In this document: piece by piece, positions 9,096 through 17,819 of the stretch
Position numbering within the stretch: the first letter of the stretch is position 1
Layout of the letters: each line of letters begins with the position of its first letter
Assembly (NCBI RefSeq): GCF_026712205.1
Contig: NZ_JAPPUW010000024.1
Span: 1-64,000 of the forward strand
Reading direction: 5' to 3'
DNA length: 64,000 bases
Origin: Pelomonas aquatica
GTDB lineage: Bacteria; Pseudomonadota; Gammaproteobacteria; Burkholderiales; Burkholderiaceae_C
The notes under the pieces: model-generated
What the model saw: the letters and a program-made list of their open reading frames with translations, nothing else
What the model was told of the DNA's origin: nothing
Databases searched by the model: none
Translations under genes and position numbers: made by a program

Positions 9096-9097
9096 CG

Positions 9098-9727
9098 ATG
9101 AAGCGCCTCGCCCTAGCCCTGCTCGTCGTCGCGAGCCTCACGGCCCATGCCGAAGACGCCAAGCCCTCCAAGGAGCGCGAGGCGCTGCGCCGCGCCCAGG
9201 CCGCGCTGCGCGCCGCGCAGGAGCAGCAGTCCACGCTGCAGGCCGACAAGGCCAAGGCCGAGGCCGATGCGGCCACGGCGCACAAGGACGCCGCCGCCGC
9301 CAAGGCCCAGACCGCCGGCAGCGCGGCCCGCCTCAAGGCCCGCGAGGCCGAGGTGGATGCGCTGCGCGCCCAGCTGCAGGCCGCCAGGGAGGCCCAGCAA
9401 CAGGGCGAGGCCCAGGCCGCCGAGCGCGAACAGGCGCTGCAGCGGCAACTGCTCGCCGCCCACCAGGAAAGCGCCTCGCGCCAGCAGGCCAACCAGGCCC
9501 TGTCCCAGCTGCTGGAACGCAGCACCCAGGCCCTGTCCGACGCCGAGGCCAAGAACCACAAGCTCTACGCGCTGGGCCAGGAGCTGACGCAGCTCTACAT
9601 CGGCCGCTCCCGACTGGACACGGCCCTGCAGCAGGACCCCGTGCTCGGCCTGACCGCCGTGCGCTTCGAAGACCAGGCCGAGAAGCTGCGCGCGGAACTC
9701 GCGGCGCAGCGGGTTGCCAACCGCTGA
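9098..9727 (+). CDS. Periplasmic coiled-coil protein of unknown function
   Basis: This 209-residue protein has a signal peptide (about 1-19, ending AHA). A long, highly charged Ala/Glu/Gln/Lys helix with heptad character (about 25-165) follows, then a short C-terminal segment (YALGQELTQLYIGRSRLDT) that looks more globular. It starts 2 bases after the porin stop, so it is probably the last gene of the operon and is followed by a strong hairpin terminator. I do not recognise a named family. A periplasmic scaffold or spacer between the inner-membrane motor and the porin is a reasonable guess, not shown by the sequence. Confidence 0.72.
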   Translation: MKRLALALLVVASLTAHAEDAKPSKEREALRRAQAALRAAQEQQSTLQADKAKAEADAATAHKDAAAAKAQTAGSAARLKAREAEVDALRAQLQAAREAQQQGEAQAAEREQALQRQLLAAHQESASRQQANQALSQLLERSTQALSDAEAKNHKLYALGQELTQLYIGRSRLDTALQQDPVLGLTAVRFEDQAEKLRAELAAQRVANR

Positions 9728-9770
9728 GCGGCCGCAATACCCAGAGCGGTGACGCACCGCCGAAATGACA

Positions 9771-9803
9771 AAACCCGCCGAGTAGCAGCTACTCGGCGGG
9801 TTT
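9771..9803. terminator. Perfect 13-bp hairpin: shared terminator of the porin operon and, originally, of tRNA-fMet
   Basis: ACCCGCCGAGTAG and CTACTCGGCGGGT form a perfect 13-bp stem with a 3-base loop. On the - strand it is followed by TTTT, and on the + strand by TTTCT. It lies just after the coiled-coil gene. It also adjoins the left copy of the tRNA 3'-end sequence, so before integration of the 6.9-kb element it stood directly downstream of tRNA-fMet. Confidence 0.85.
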
Positions 9804-9809
9804 CTGGAT

Positions 9810-9823
9810 TTGGTTGCGGGGGC
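9810..9823. other. attL core: 14-bp copy of the tRNA-fMet 3' end
   Basis: TTGGTTGCGGGGGC here is identical to 16746-16759, where it is the 3' end of tRNA-fMet read on the other strand. The bases on the outer side (the terminator hairpin) resemble the bases before the right copy, giving about 55 bp of partial homology in total. It marks the left end of the integrated element. Confidence 0.85.
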
Positions 9824-9888
9824 GCGCAATTTCTCCCGGAAACGCATCGTGTTGACACTCGGCGAACGCGTCTAGCCGCCGTGATGAT

Positions 9889-10455
9889 TCAGAGCATCGG
9901 CCCACGGCCTCGAAGGTGCTCTATGCAGCTCGGCAAGTGGAATATCTGATCGCCTCGATTGGCGTGGCGCCCTTCCAAATCCTGAAGAGTGACAACCTGA
10001 CCTGAGTTCAGTAAGACGAATTCAGCAAGATCCTCCGATAGGCCGTCCGAGTCGGTCACGACAGTCTGCAAATCACCATAGGCAATCGAACCAACCATGA
10101 ACCCATGGATGGCCTGGATGCGTGCCTTGTTGAACCTAGCGAGGCGGTCGTAAAGCGCCTTATGCAGCCCTTGCTCGAAGCACTGGCGCAGCAGGCGGCC
10201 GAACTCGCGCTGACGCTCTTCCTTGGGGCCACTGTTCTCGAAGTAGGTCCGGAGCCACATGTCCTGGTATTGCAGGCGAAGCGATATCGCCTCGATCCAG
10301 CAACCGGCCTTTCGCGCGTGCTCCATTCTTGACGCCAACTCCGACAAATTGCGCATCGCGCCTTCCACGTCAGGGTTCTGTGATGTGGCGACGAAGAGCT
10401 TCACTGAGCCCGGGGCTACAGAGAGCGCTTCGACCAAGTCGGCAGGCAAAGACAT
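9889..10455 (-). CDS. Unknown protein, possible cargo gene of the integrated element
   Basis: This 188-residue, soluble, helix-rich protein has no signal peptide or membrane segment. Features include a charged helical middle (GPKEEREREFG-like stretch, LRQCFEQGLHKAL) and a C-terminus rich in His/Arg/Gly. The start at 10455 was chosen because the in-frame extension upstream is Arg/Pro-rich out-of-frame-like sequence. The RBS is weak either way. It lies alone on the - strand at the left end of the element and diverges from the XRE regulator gene, the usual position of a cargo or maintenance gene in such elements. I do not recognise the family. Confidence 0.6.
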   Translation of the reverse strand: MSLPADLVEALSVAPGSVKLFVATSQNPDVEGAMRNLSELASRMEHARKAGCWIEAISLRLQYQDMWLRTYFENSGPKEERQREFGRLLRQCFEQGLHKALYDRLARFNKARIQAIHGFMVGSIAYGDLQTVVTDSDGLSEDLAEFVLLNSGQVVTLQDLEGRHANRGDQIFHLPSCIEHLRGRGPML

Positions 10456-10603
10456 TAGCGGGCGGGCGCGTTGTAGATGCAACGTCGAATTGTAGAAACC
10501 CCGAGCAGACCGATTCAGGGTGCATGTGTAGGCGCGCACGTGCGGCGCGCAGCGGACGGGAGACGGCGCCGCGCACCAATCCCTCAAGACTCGCATTGGG
10601 GGC

Positions 10604-10619
10604 TGGGGGCTTGCCCCCA
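10604..10619. repeat. Short GC-rich inverted repeat in the divergent region of the element
   Basis: TGGGGGC-TT-GCCCCCA forms a 7-bp perfect stem with a 2-base loop, in the 259-bp region between the left-end gene and the XRE regulator. It could be a regulator site or a structure for rolling-circle replication. Nothing in the sequence decides this. Confidence 0.4.
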
Positions 10620-10714
10620 GGAGAGGCCGAAGGCCGGGCGCTTCGATAGCCACCAGGGTGCGACCTGTCGGTGGGGCAGCAAACCTAGAATCGCTGGAAC
10701 CCTTCAGGCTATCC

Positions 10715-11221
10715 ATGATCGATACCCCTCAGCCGCAAGGCGGTGATGCCACCTCGGCCGCGCCGGAGAACACCAAGTTCAACCCGCCATCGATGCCCGC
10801 CTCGTCGGGGATGCCTCCTGAGTCCATGCTAGGCAGGCGCCTTCACACGGCGAGGAATCACTACAAGCTCAGCGCCGAGGCCCTGTCTCGTCTCTCGAAG
10901 CTCGTAGATGTGCCGGAGGGACGCGGAGTGTCACCACCTTCAATTTCGAGATATGAGTCCGGCGAGGCGTTACCAGGCGCTCGGGAACTACGCCTGCTCT
11001 GCGAGAGCTTGGAGGTTTCCCCGCACTGGTTGATCTACGGCGAGGTCATGAGCGGTGGGGTCTCGGCTGTTGAGCAGGCCTTGCTCGACGCCCTACGCGT
11101 TTTCGTCGCATCCACGAAGGACGACGCCAACGTGGGAGGCGCCCCGCTTTCCACCACCCTCGCGTTCTTTGCCCAGCAAGAACGCGAGCAGCGACTCAAG
11201 GAAGCGCGAAGGCCTACGTAG
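10715..11221 (+). CDS. XRE-family HTH regulator of the element
   Basis: This 168-residue protein has a phage-repressor-type helix-turn-helix at about 40-105: MLGRRLHTARNHYKLSAEAL, then PPSISRYESGEALPG, then LRLLCESLEVSPHWLIYGE. This is the classic XRE pattern ending in an 'SPxWLIYGE' helix. It has a Pro-rich unstructured N-terminus and an Ala/Gln-rich C-terminus. The ATG at 10715 was preferred to an upstream start because it lies directly before the low-complexity N-terminus of this type. It probably represses the element's own genes and is transcribed divergently from the left-end gene. Confidence 0.82.
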   Translation: MIDTPQPQGGDATSAAPENTKFNPPSMPASSGMPPESMLGRRLHTARNHYKLSAEALSRLSKLVDVPEGRGVSPPSISRYESGEALPGARELRLLCESLEVSPHWLIYGEVMSGGVSAVEQALLDALRVFVASTKDDANVGGAPLSTTLAFFAQQEREQRLKEARRPT

Positions 11222-11255
11222 CACATCCCATTTCGCAAGATTCCACCCAATTCGG

Positions 11256-11284
11256 TTGACACACAGATCAACCGGTGACACAAT
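11256..11284 (+). promoter_or_regulatory. Candidate sigma-70 promoter of the element's early operon
   Basis: A perfect -35 box TTGACA (11256-11261) is followed after 17 bases by CACAAT (11279-11284, four of six matches to TATAAT). It lies 42 bases upstream of the GTG start at 11327, in an AT-richer stretch than the surroundings. A regulator site may overlap, because ATCAACCGGTGA is near the spacer. Confidence 0.5.
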
Positions 11285-11326
11285 TACCCCTGAATCGGTT
11301 CTTTCTTCCGATTTTGAAAGGCAAAT

Positions 11327-11953
11327 GTGGTCAACAAACCTTCGCTCACCTCTGAGCTTTCCAAACAGGCCCGGCGCCAGCTCGGCCTCTCTCAACGCGA
11401 TGTCATCGACGGCACCGGCCTCCCGAGCTACAAGCTCAAGCAGTGGGAGGCCCGCGGCCTGGACATCAACGTCGCCGACGTGCAGGCGCTGCGAGCGTTC
11501 TACGTCGAGCGGGCCGAAGCCCTCGGCCTGAACTTCGACGACATCGAAGCCCGTTTCAACGCGGGAACCGAGCAGCCCACCGCCGAGGCGACCGCCGCGC
11601 GCGGCCTGGAGCGCATGGGCTTCCTGATCTCGGCCAAGACCTCGCCCGAGGTCATCGACCAGCTCATGGCCGACATGGAAGCCTCTGACGACCGCATCGG
11701 CGAGATCGTGAAGGCGACGATCCAAACGAGTGTCTTCGGCGACCTGTCGGGCGACACCGAAACCCAGGTGCGCGAGCTGTTCGGCCACCTGGCGGCCAAC
11801 TACCTGCGCTTCCGCTGCCTGCAGGGCCGCAATCTCGTCGCGCCGACTCGCGACGAAGCGCAGACCGTCGGTGACTACCTGGCGTCCTGGGTGAAGACCA
11901 CGGGCGTTGCGCACGTCATCGACGAAGAGCCGGCCCTGGCCGACGTGGAGTGA
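11327..11953 (+). CDS. HTH DNA-binding protein of the element
   Basis: This 208-residue protein starts with GTG, preceded by AAAGG at a good distance. The N-terminus contains a helix-turn-helix-like stretch (about 12-48): LGLSQRDVIDGTGLPSYKLK, then QWEARGL. It is followed by a Tyr/Glu-rich linker and a C-terminal helical domain (about 85-195) with no recognisable signature. It is first in the run of + strand element genes leading to Rep, so it is probably a regulator of replication or excision. No specific family is recognised. Confidence 0.7.
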   Translation: MVNKPSLTSELSKQARRQLGLSQRDVIDGTGLPSYKLKQWEARGLDINVADVQALRAFYVERAEALGLNFDDIEARFNAGTEQPTAEATAARGLERMGFLISAKTSPEVIDQLMADMEASDDRIGEIVKATIQTSVFGDLSGDTETQVRELFGHLAANYLRFRCLQGRNLVAPTRDEAQTVGDYLASWVKTTGVAHVIDEEPALADVE

Positions 11954-11958
11954 GCGCC

Positions 11959-12102
11959 ATGCAAACACCCGTCTCGATGCTCGCCGGCTTCGCCAGCAAG
12001 GGAAACACCGCGCTCGTTCTCGGCCTACTGGCCGGCCTCGTCGTGATCGCCGCGATCAAGGCGACGCCCGCGCCCCAGCCGAGCCAACAGCGCCGGCCGT
12101 AG
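11959..12102 (+). CDS. 47-residue single-span membrane peptide
   Basis: ATG at 11959 opens a frame of 47 codons ending at TAG 12100-12102. The peptide has one strong hydrophobic segment (about 17-34, ALVLGLLAGLVVIAAI) between a short polar N-terminus and a Pro/Gln/Arg tail (PAPQPSQQRRP). It starts five bases after the stop of the HTH gene. Small single-span proteins like this occur next to Rep genes in filamentous-phage-like and related elements, but the sequence does not show a coat-protein signature, so the function is open. Confidence 0.5.
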   Translation: MQTPVSMLAGFASKGNTALVLGLLAGLVVIAAIKATPAPQPSQQRRP

Positions 12103-12171
12103 CCAACCTCAATCGGCAGGGGCTGGCGCACCGCAATCGCCGCCCTCGCCGCAACGCCATTGGAAAAGCAC

Positions 12172-12498
12172 ATGAACACGATCCACGGTCGCGCCGCCGC
12201 ATGGGCTGCGCCCCTCCTCGCCCACCTCCACACCGCGCCCATCAGCGGCAAGCAGACCCACAAGCTCCCGCCGATGCTCTGTGTGCTGTGGCTGCCCGAC
12301 TACCGGGCCTACCTGCTCACCCTGGACCTACTGCGGGCGGCCTTCAAGACCTGCCCCAACGTCGAGGGCGCGATGCGCCTGGAAGAAGACCAGGCAACTG
12401 CCCTCGCGCAAGACCTGATCGACGTCACAGGCGTGCGTGTCGAGGTGCGCGCCTTCCACTACGCCAGCGCGCTGGGAGGTCGCCATGTCACCCACTGA
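12172..12498 (+). CDS. Unknown 108-residue protein of the element
   Basis: A soluble 108-residue protein with a hydrophobic-rich middle (LPPMLCVLWLPDYRAYLLTL, about 38-57) and a C-terminus reading VRVEVRAFHYASALG. The ATG at 12172 was taken; a TTG twelve bases upstream is possible. It overlaps the next gene by 14 bases, typical of compact element operons. No family is recognised. Confidence 0.6.
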   Translation: MNTIHGRAAAWAAPLLAHLHTAPISGKQTHKLPPMLCVLWLPDYRAYLLTLDLLRAAFKTCPNVEGAMRLEEDQATALAQDLIDVTGVRVEVRAFHYASALGGRHVTH

Positions 12499-12718
12499 AG
12501 CCGCGCGCGTGCAACCACTCTTCGGCGCAGCCGAGCTGCGGGTTTACCGCTTCGAGGCCGATCAGCCAGGCGAGACACCCGAGCCCGCCGTGTGGGTCAA
12601 CCTGTCAGCCGAGTGCGTCTCCGCACGTTGCCAGCTCACGACGGCAGCGGCCCGGCAGGTAGCGGCCGGCCTGCTGAGCGCCGCCGATGCTGCCGACCTC
12701 GCCGGAGCCGCAGCATGA
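12485..12718 (+). CDS. Unknown 77-residue protein upstream of Rep
   Basis: A 77-residue protein with mixed composition (VYRFEADQPGETPEPAVWVN) and an Ala-rich C-terminal helix (AAARQVAAGLLSAADAADL). It overlaps the preceding gene by 14 bases, and its stop overlaps the rep start (ATGA at 12715-12718), so its translation is probably coupled to the initiator. Its function is not recognised. Small proteins in this position often control rep expression. Confidence 0.55.
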   Translation: MSPTEAARVQPLFGAAELRVYRFEADQPGETPEPAVWVNLSAECVSARCQLTTAAARQVAAGLLSAADAADLAGAAA

Positions 12719-14377
12719 GCGCGCCCGCCACAACCCCGCCCAACCTCTGGCGCTTGGCCGAACGCTTCGACCTCGCGGACGCCGACATTCGCGACCAGGC
12801 CGAGAAGGCCGCCACCGCCGTGCGGCGCCTGGCCGATCTGTGGGAGCGCAACGGCACCGCCGATGCGGCCGTGCTGCGCAGCCTGCGCGCCATCGCCAAG
12901 CGCCACGCCATCCGTATGCCCGACAAGCGCGGCCTGGCCGAGCGCGTCAACCGCATGTGCGATGCCGGCTTCTGGCGCCGCGCGCTGCGCTATCGCTTCA
13001 AGGCGGTAGAGCTGACCGCCATCCAGCGCGGCGCCGTGCACGCCCACGCCTCGCCCTACGTGTCCGACAAGGCCCTGCGCCGCCACCAGCGCCACGCCGT
13101 GCGCCTGGCCGAGCAGATGGCCGCGCTGGAAGCCGTCAACCAGACCACCGGCGAGGCAGTGCCCATGCCCGAGCTGGTGGAAGCCAGCCTTGCCAACCCG
13201 GCCCACCGCCGCAGCGCCCTCATGGCGCGGATCAAGGGCATCGAGACCAGCGCCACCGCCCGCGGCCACGTCGGCCTGTTCCTCACCCTCACCTGTCCGA
13301 GCCGCATGCACCCGCGGCTGCGGAAGACGGGCGCGCCGAACCCCGTCTATGACGGTCGCTGGTTCCCGACCCGCGCTCATCGCTACCTGTGCCGCGTGTG
13401 GGGCCGTGCACTGCGCGCCGCGGCCCACCAGGGCCTGCACGCCTACGGGCTGCGCGTGGTGGAGCCTCATCACGACGCCTGCCCCCCACTGGCACATGCT
13501 GGCCTTCATCGCAGCCGACCAGGCCGAAGCGTTCATCGCGCTCGTGCGGGACTACGCGCTGCGAGACAGCCCGAACGAGAGCGGCGCCCAGCAACGGCGC
13601 TTCACCGTCGAGCGCATCGACCCGGCCAAGGGCAGCGCGGCGGGCTACGTCGCAAAGTACGTCTCCAAGAGCATCGACGGCCACGGCGTGGACCGCGACA
13701 CCGAGACCAACGAAGGCGGCAAGAGCGCCGCAGTCCGGCAGGTCGCCTGGGCGCGCGTCTGGAACATCCGGCAGTTCCAGTTCTTCGGCGTGCCGCCCAT
13801 CACGCCCGTGCGCGAGTTCTTCCGCGTGGCCGGCGAGACGCTGCCGGGCGAGGCGCTGCCCGTGCTGCACGCGGCCTGCAAAGCCAACGACTACGCCGCC
13901 TGGCTGGCAACCACCGAAGCCCACGGCCTGCGCCTGGCCTTGGAGTACAGCCAGCGCCCCAGCACCCGCTATCGCGGCGAGACCACCGAGACCACCAAGG
14001 CGGTGCAGGGCCTGCGCATCGACGGCGGCGACCTCGGCGGGTCGCTGCAGATCACGACGCGCTGCGACACCTGGCGCATCGAGCCGCGCCCCAAAACCAG
14101 TGCCACGAGCGCGGCCGGGGTGAGCGCAAGCGAGGGGCTTTGCCCCTCTTGGACTCGAATCAATAACTCCGCAGGCCTTGATTTCAAAGGCCTTTTCCCG
14201 GACGCACTGCCCGAGGGGATGGATGTGTGGGGGGATGCCGGCGAGGCAGAAGAAGTGTCCCGCACCGGGCACCGCTACCCGGTGCAGGACGTGGCCATTG
14301 GAGATCAGCCGGCGCGCAGCGTAGCGCGGCGAGCAGATCACGCAAGAACCGCGACTGCAGCGGAGGCGCCGCGATGA
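12715..14377 (+). pseudogene. Rolling-circle replication initiator (P2 gpA-like HUH endonuclease), frameshifted
   Basis: Two overlapping frames together encode one protein of about 550 residues. The first frame (from ATG 12715) covers the N-terminus and RGHVGLFLTLTCPSRMH. The second frame supplies HWHMLAFIAADQ and the catalytic tyrosine motif GYVAKYVSKSIDG, matching phage gpA-type initiators. The break lies at a run of six C's (13482-13487). With five C's the frame would read EPHHDACPHWHML, an intact HUH metal-binding motif. As given, the HWH motif is lost from the first frame. Either the element cannot replicate, or the C run is a sequencing error or slippage site. It overlaps its neighbours at both ends, as an intact operon gene would. 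Rep would nick the element origin and start strand displacement. Confidence 0.8.
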
Positions 14378-14823
14378 GCTATCTGCACTTCTTGCCGCGT
14401 AGTACGCCGGCCATGGCCGTCATGCTGGAAGACCTCGGAAACCCGTCGGCGCGGGCAATCGCCAGGGCGATGGGCGTGCATGAGCGCACCGTCGAGCGCT
14501 GGCGCAGCTTGGGCCGAGCACCCAAGCCCGTGATGCTGGCCCTGTTCTTTGCCACCCGCTGGGGCCGGAGCGCCGTGAACTGCCAGGCTGTGAACGACGC
14601 CAGGCTGTATTTCGGGTACGCATCGGCGCTGCGGACGGAACTCGACGCGGCTAACGCCAAGCTCGCCCGACTCGGGCAGATCGGCGAATTCGGCTCGGCC
14701 AATGACCCTGCCCCCGGAGCGCCTGCCGGCGCACCTCAATCAACCGTCGTCGCCCACGCGGGGCAACCGCTGGCGACCACGGAAGAACCAGTCAAACCGG
14801 CCCGGTTGACCCGGGCCAACTGA
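14374..14823 (+). CDS. Small HTH protein downstream of Rep
   Basis: A 149-residue protein whose N-terminal half contains a MerR/Hin-like helix-turn-helix stretch: SARAIARAMGVHERTVERWR (about 27-46) followed by APKPVMLALFFATRWG. This pattern is common in small phage and plasmid proteins next to replication genes. The C-terminal third is low-complexity (Pro/Ala/Thr). The start overlaps the rep stop (ATGA), and GGAGG lies 8 bases upstream. It may control replication or the recombinase. Confidence 0.65.
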   Translation: MSYLHFLPRSTPAMAVMLEDLGNPSARAIARAMGVHERTVERWRSLGRAPKPVMLALFFATRWGRSAVNCQAVNDARLYFGYASALRTELDAANAKLARLGQIGEFGSANDPAPGAPAGAPQSTVVAHAGQPLATTEEPVKPARLTRAN

Positions 14824-14834
14824 GCGGAGCAACC

Positions 14835-15053
14835 ATGCACATCCCGTACGTACGGAAAACCAAGGAAAACCGGCGCAGCCGCTGGGTCACAGAGGACGGT
14901 TTCAGGCTGATGCGCTGGGCGACGCCCGACGACAACCTGCGCCGCTTCAAGCGCCATGTCGAACGGGCGGTGAAGCTGGACCGGCGCACGGCCAGCGGCC
15001 GGCGCTTCGAGATGAAGCTGCGCCGCATCCGCCGGCAGGCCGAAGCCACCTGA
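14835..15053 (+). CDS. Small basic protein of the element
   Basis: A 72-residue protein extremely rich in Arg/Lys (RRFKRHVERAVKLDRRT, ending MKLRRIRRQAEAT), predicted net strongly positive, so probably nucleic-acid-binding. GGAGC lies upstream, at an 11-base distance from the preceding stop. No named family is recognised. Confidence 0.55.
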   Translation: MHIPYVRKTKENRRSRWVTEDGFRLMRWATPDDNLRRFKRHVERAVKLDRRTASGRRFEMKLRRIRRQAEAT

Positions 15054-15179
15054 GCACCACCACCATGAACCCAACGCCGACCACAGGCAATCAGGCCCAC
15101 GCTCGCAACCAGTTCATCAAGCTGTTGGCTCAGCGGCTGGTGCAGGATGCGTTGGCCGAGCAGCCCAAACCCGAACGCC

Positions 15180-16823
<1,644 letters not shown>

Positions 16824-16835
16824 ACTGAAGCTAGC

Positions 16836-16865
16836 AGTATACACGTGTTTTCGGTGCGCGCGCAA
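16836..16865 (-). promoter_or_regulatory. Promoter of tRNA-fMet
   Basis: On the - strand, TTGCGC (16865-16860) and TATACT (16841-16836) are separated by 18 bases. They lie 12 bases upstream of the tRNA 5' end. The rest of the gap from here to 17143 (about 280 bases) holds no gene I can support. Confidence 0.7.
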
Positions 16866-17143
16866 ATTCGTGACGATTGGGCGACTCAGCGCGCCGCGGA
16901 CGCCCGCGACGACTTGTCGGCGAGGTGCTTGCCGTCGCGACACCAGCTCGTCCTGCCAGAGCGTGCGCAGCCTGGGGCTCACGTCGAGCCGAGTGTTGCC
17001 CCGGTTGCCTTCGTTGCAGCCGGCTTGTCTGACGCCGGCAGCATCCACGCAGTATTGCCAGTGCGTGCAGATTTGCTCGGGGTTCAAATTTGGGACTTGC
17101 CCCCGAATCCACAGTCGGCTTGAGCGACGCTGGCGCGCACCGG

Positions 17144-17800
17144 TCATCCCTTGGCAGCTTGCGCGACGTCGGCCATGACCTGTAACTCCGTCACTTGCGA
17201 CAGGATGTCGAGGTGGGCCTGAGCCTTGAGCTTCTGCAACCGGTCCAGCGATGCTTCGCCCCCTAGCGCCAGAGCAGGCACGAAGCCGTACATCGTGTCG
17301 TGCTCGAGCGGGCCGAGTTTGACCAACGCGCGCGCAAACAGGGGCTGGTCGTTGACGTCCTTCAAGTCGTAGGCGTCGCGTGAGCTGCTGGAGAAGAAGA
17401 GCTGCAGCTCCTTGTCAGCGCCTCGACGCGCGAAGGTCTCGGCGTCAAACGCGGGGAACGCCCATCCGTACGCCGGAACGATCTTGAGCGACTGCCCGGT
17501 GTTCTTTCCCCACAGGATCAATTCCCCGAAAGCCGTGCGGGCGATCACGTGGAACGAGTCGAGCTCCATGAACTTGGTGTCGCCGATCCAGCTGTCGAGC
17601 GCATCCTCCCACTCGTCAGGATCCACCGTCCAAAGCAGCCCCTTTGCATAGGCACACCAGCCATGTTCCTGCCAGTATTCAAGCAGCTTGTCAGGCAGCT
17701 GGCCGCGGAACTTTTCGATCTTCTCCGCCGGTACGTCTTTGCGCGCAGAAGCAGGCCCGAACTGCTTGTAGCCCAGGAAGTTCTCAAAAAAATTGTCCAT
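17144..17800 (-). CDS. Tdi1-like immunity protein (GAD-like/DUF1851)
   Basis: A 218-residue, soluble, acidic protein starting MDNFFENFLGYKQFGPA. It has the GAD-like N-terminal pattern (PDKLLEYWQEHGWCAYAKGL, then WTVDPDEW) and a DUF1851-like C-terminal half (FGELILWGKNTGQSL, then LGPLEHDTMYGF). This is the architecture of Tdi1, which protects Agrobacterium from its own Tde1 DNase. It directly follows a Tde1-like toxin gene, 19 bases downstream of the toxin stop. The start at 17800 was chosen because AGGACG lies a good distance upstream; an in-frame extension to 17845 has no RBS. It presumably binds and blocks the toxin domain in the cytoplasm. It is the last gene of the T6SS - strand block. 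Confidence 0.88.
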   Translation of the reverse strand: MDNFFENFLGYKQFGPASARKDVPAEKIEKFRGQLPDKLLEYWQEHGWCAYAKGLLWTVDPDEWEDALDSWIGDTKFMELDSFHVIARTAFGELILWGKNTGQSLKIVPAYGWAFPAFDAETFARRGADKELQLFFSSSSRDAYDLKDVNDQPLFARALVKLGPLEHDTMYGFVPALALGGEASLDRLQKLKAQAHLDILSQVTELQVMADVAQAAKG

Positions 17801-17819
17801 ACGCCGTCCTAACTTTCGA

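Noticed and set aside
14125-14200. Hairpins GAGGGGC-TTT-GCCCCTC and AGGCCTTGATTTCAAAGGCCT as a terminator of rep
   Set aside because: They lie inside the rep reading frame, which continues to 14377 and overlaps the next gene. At most they are structural features of the rep mRNA or an origin.
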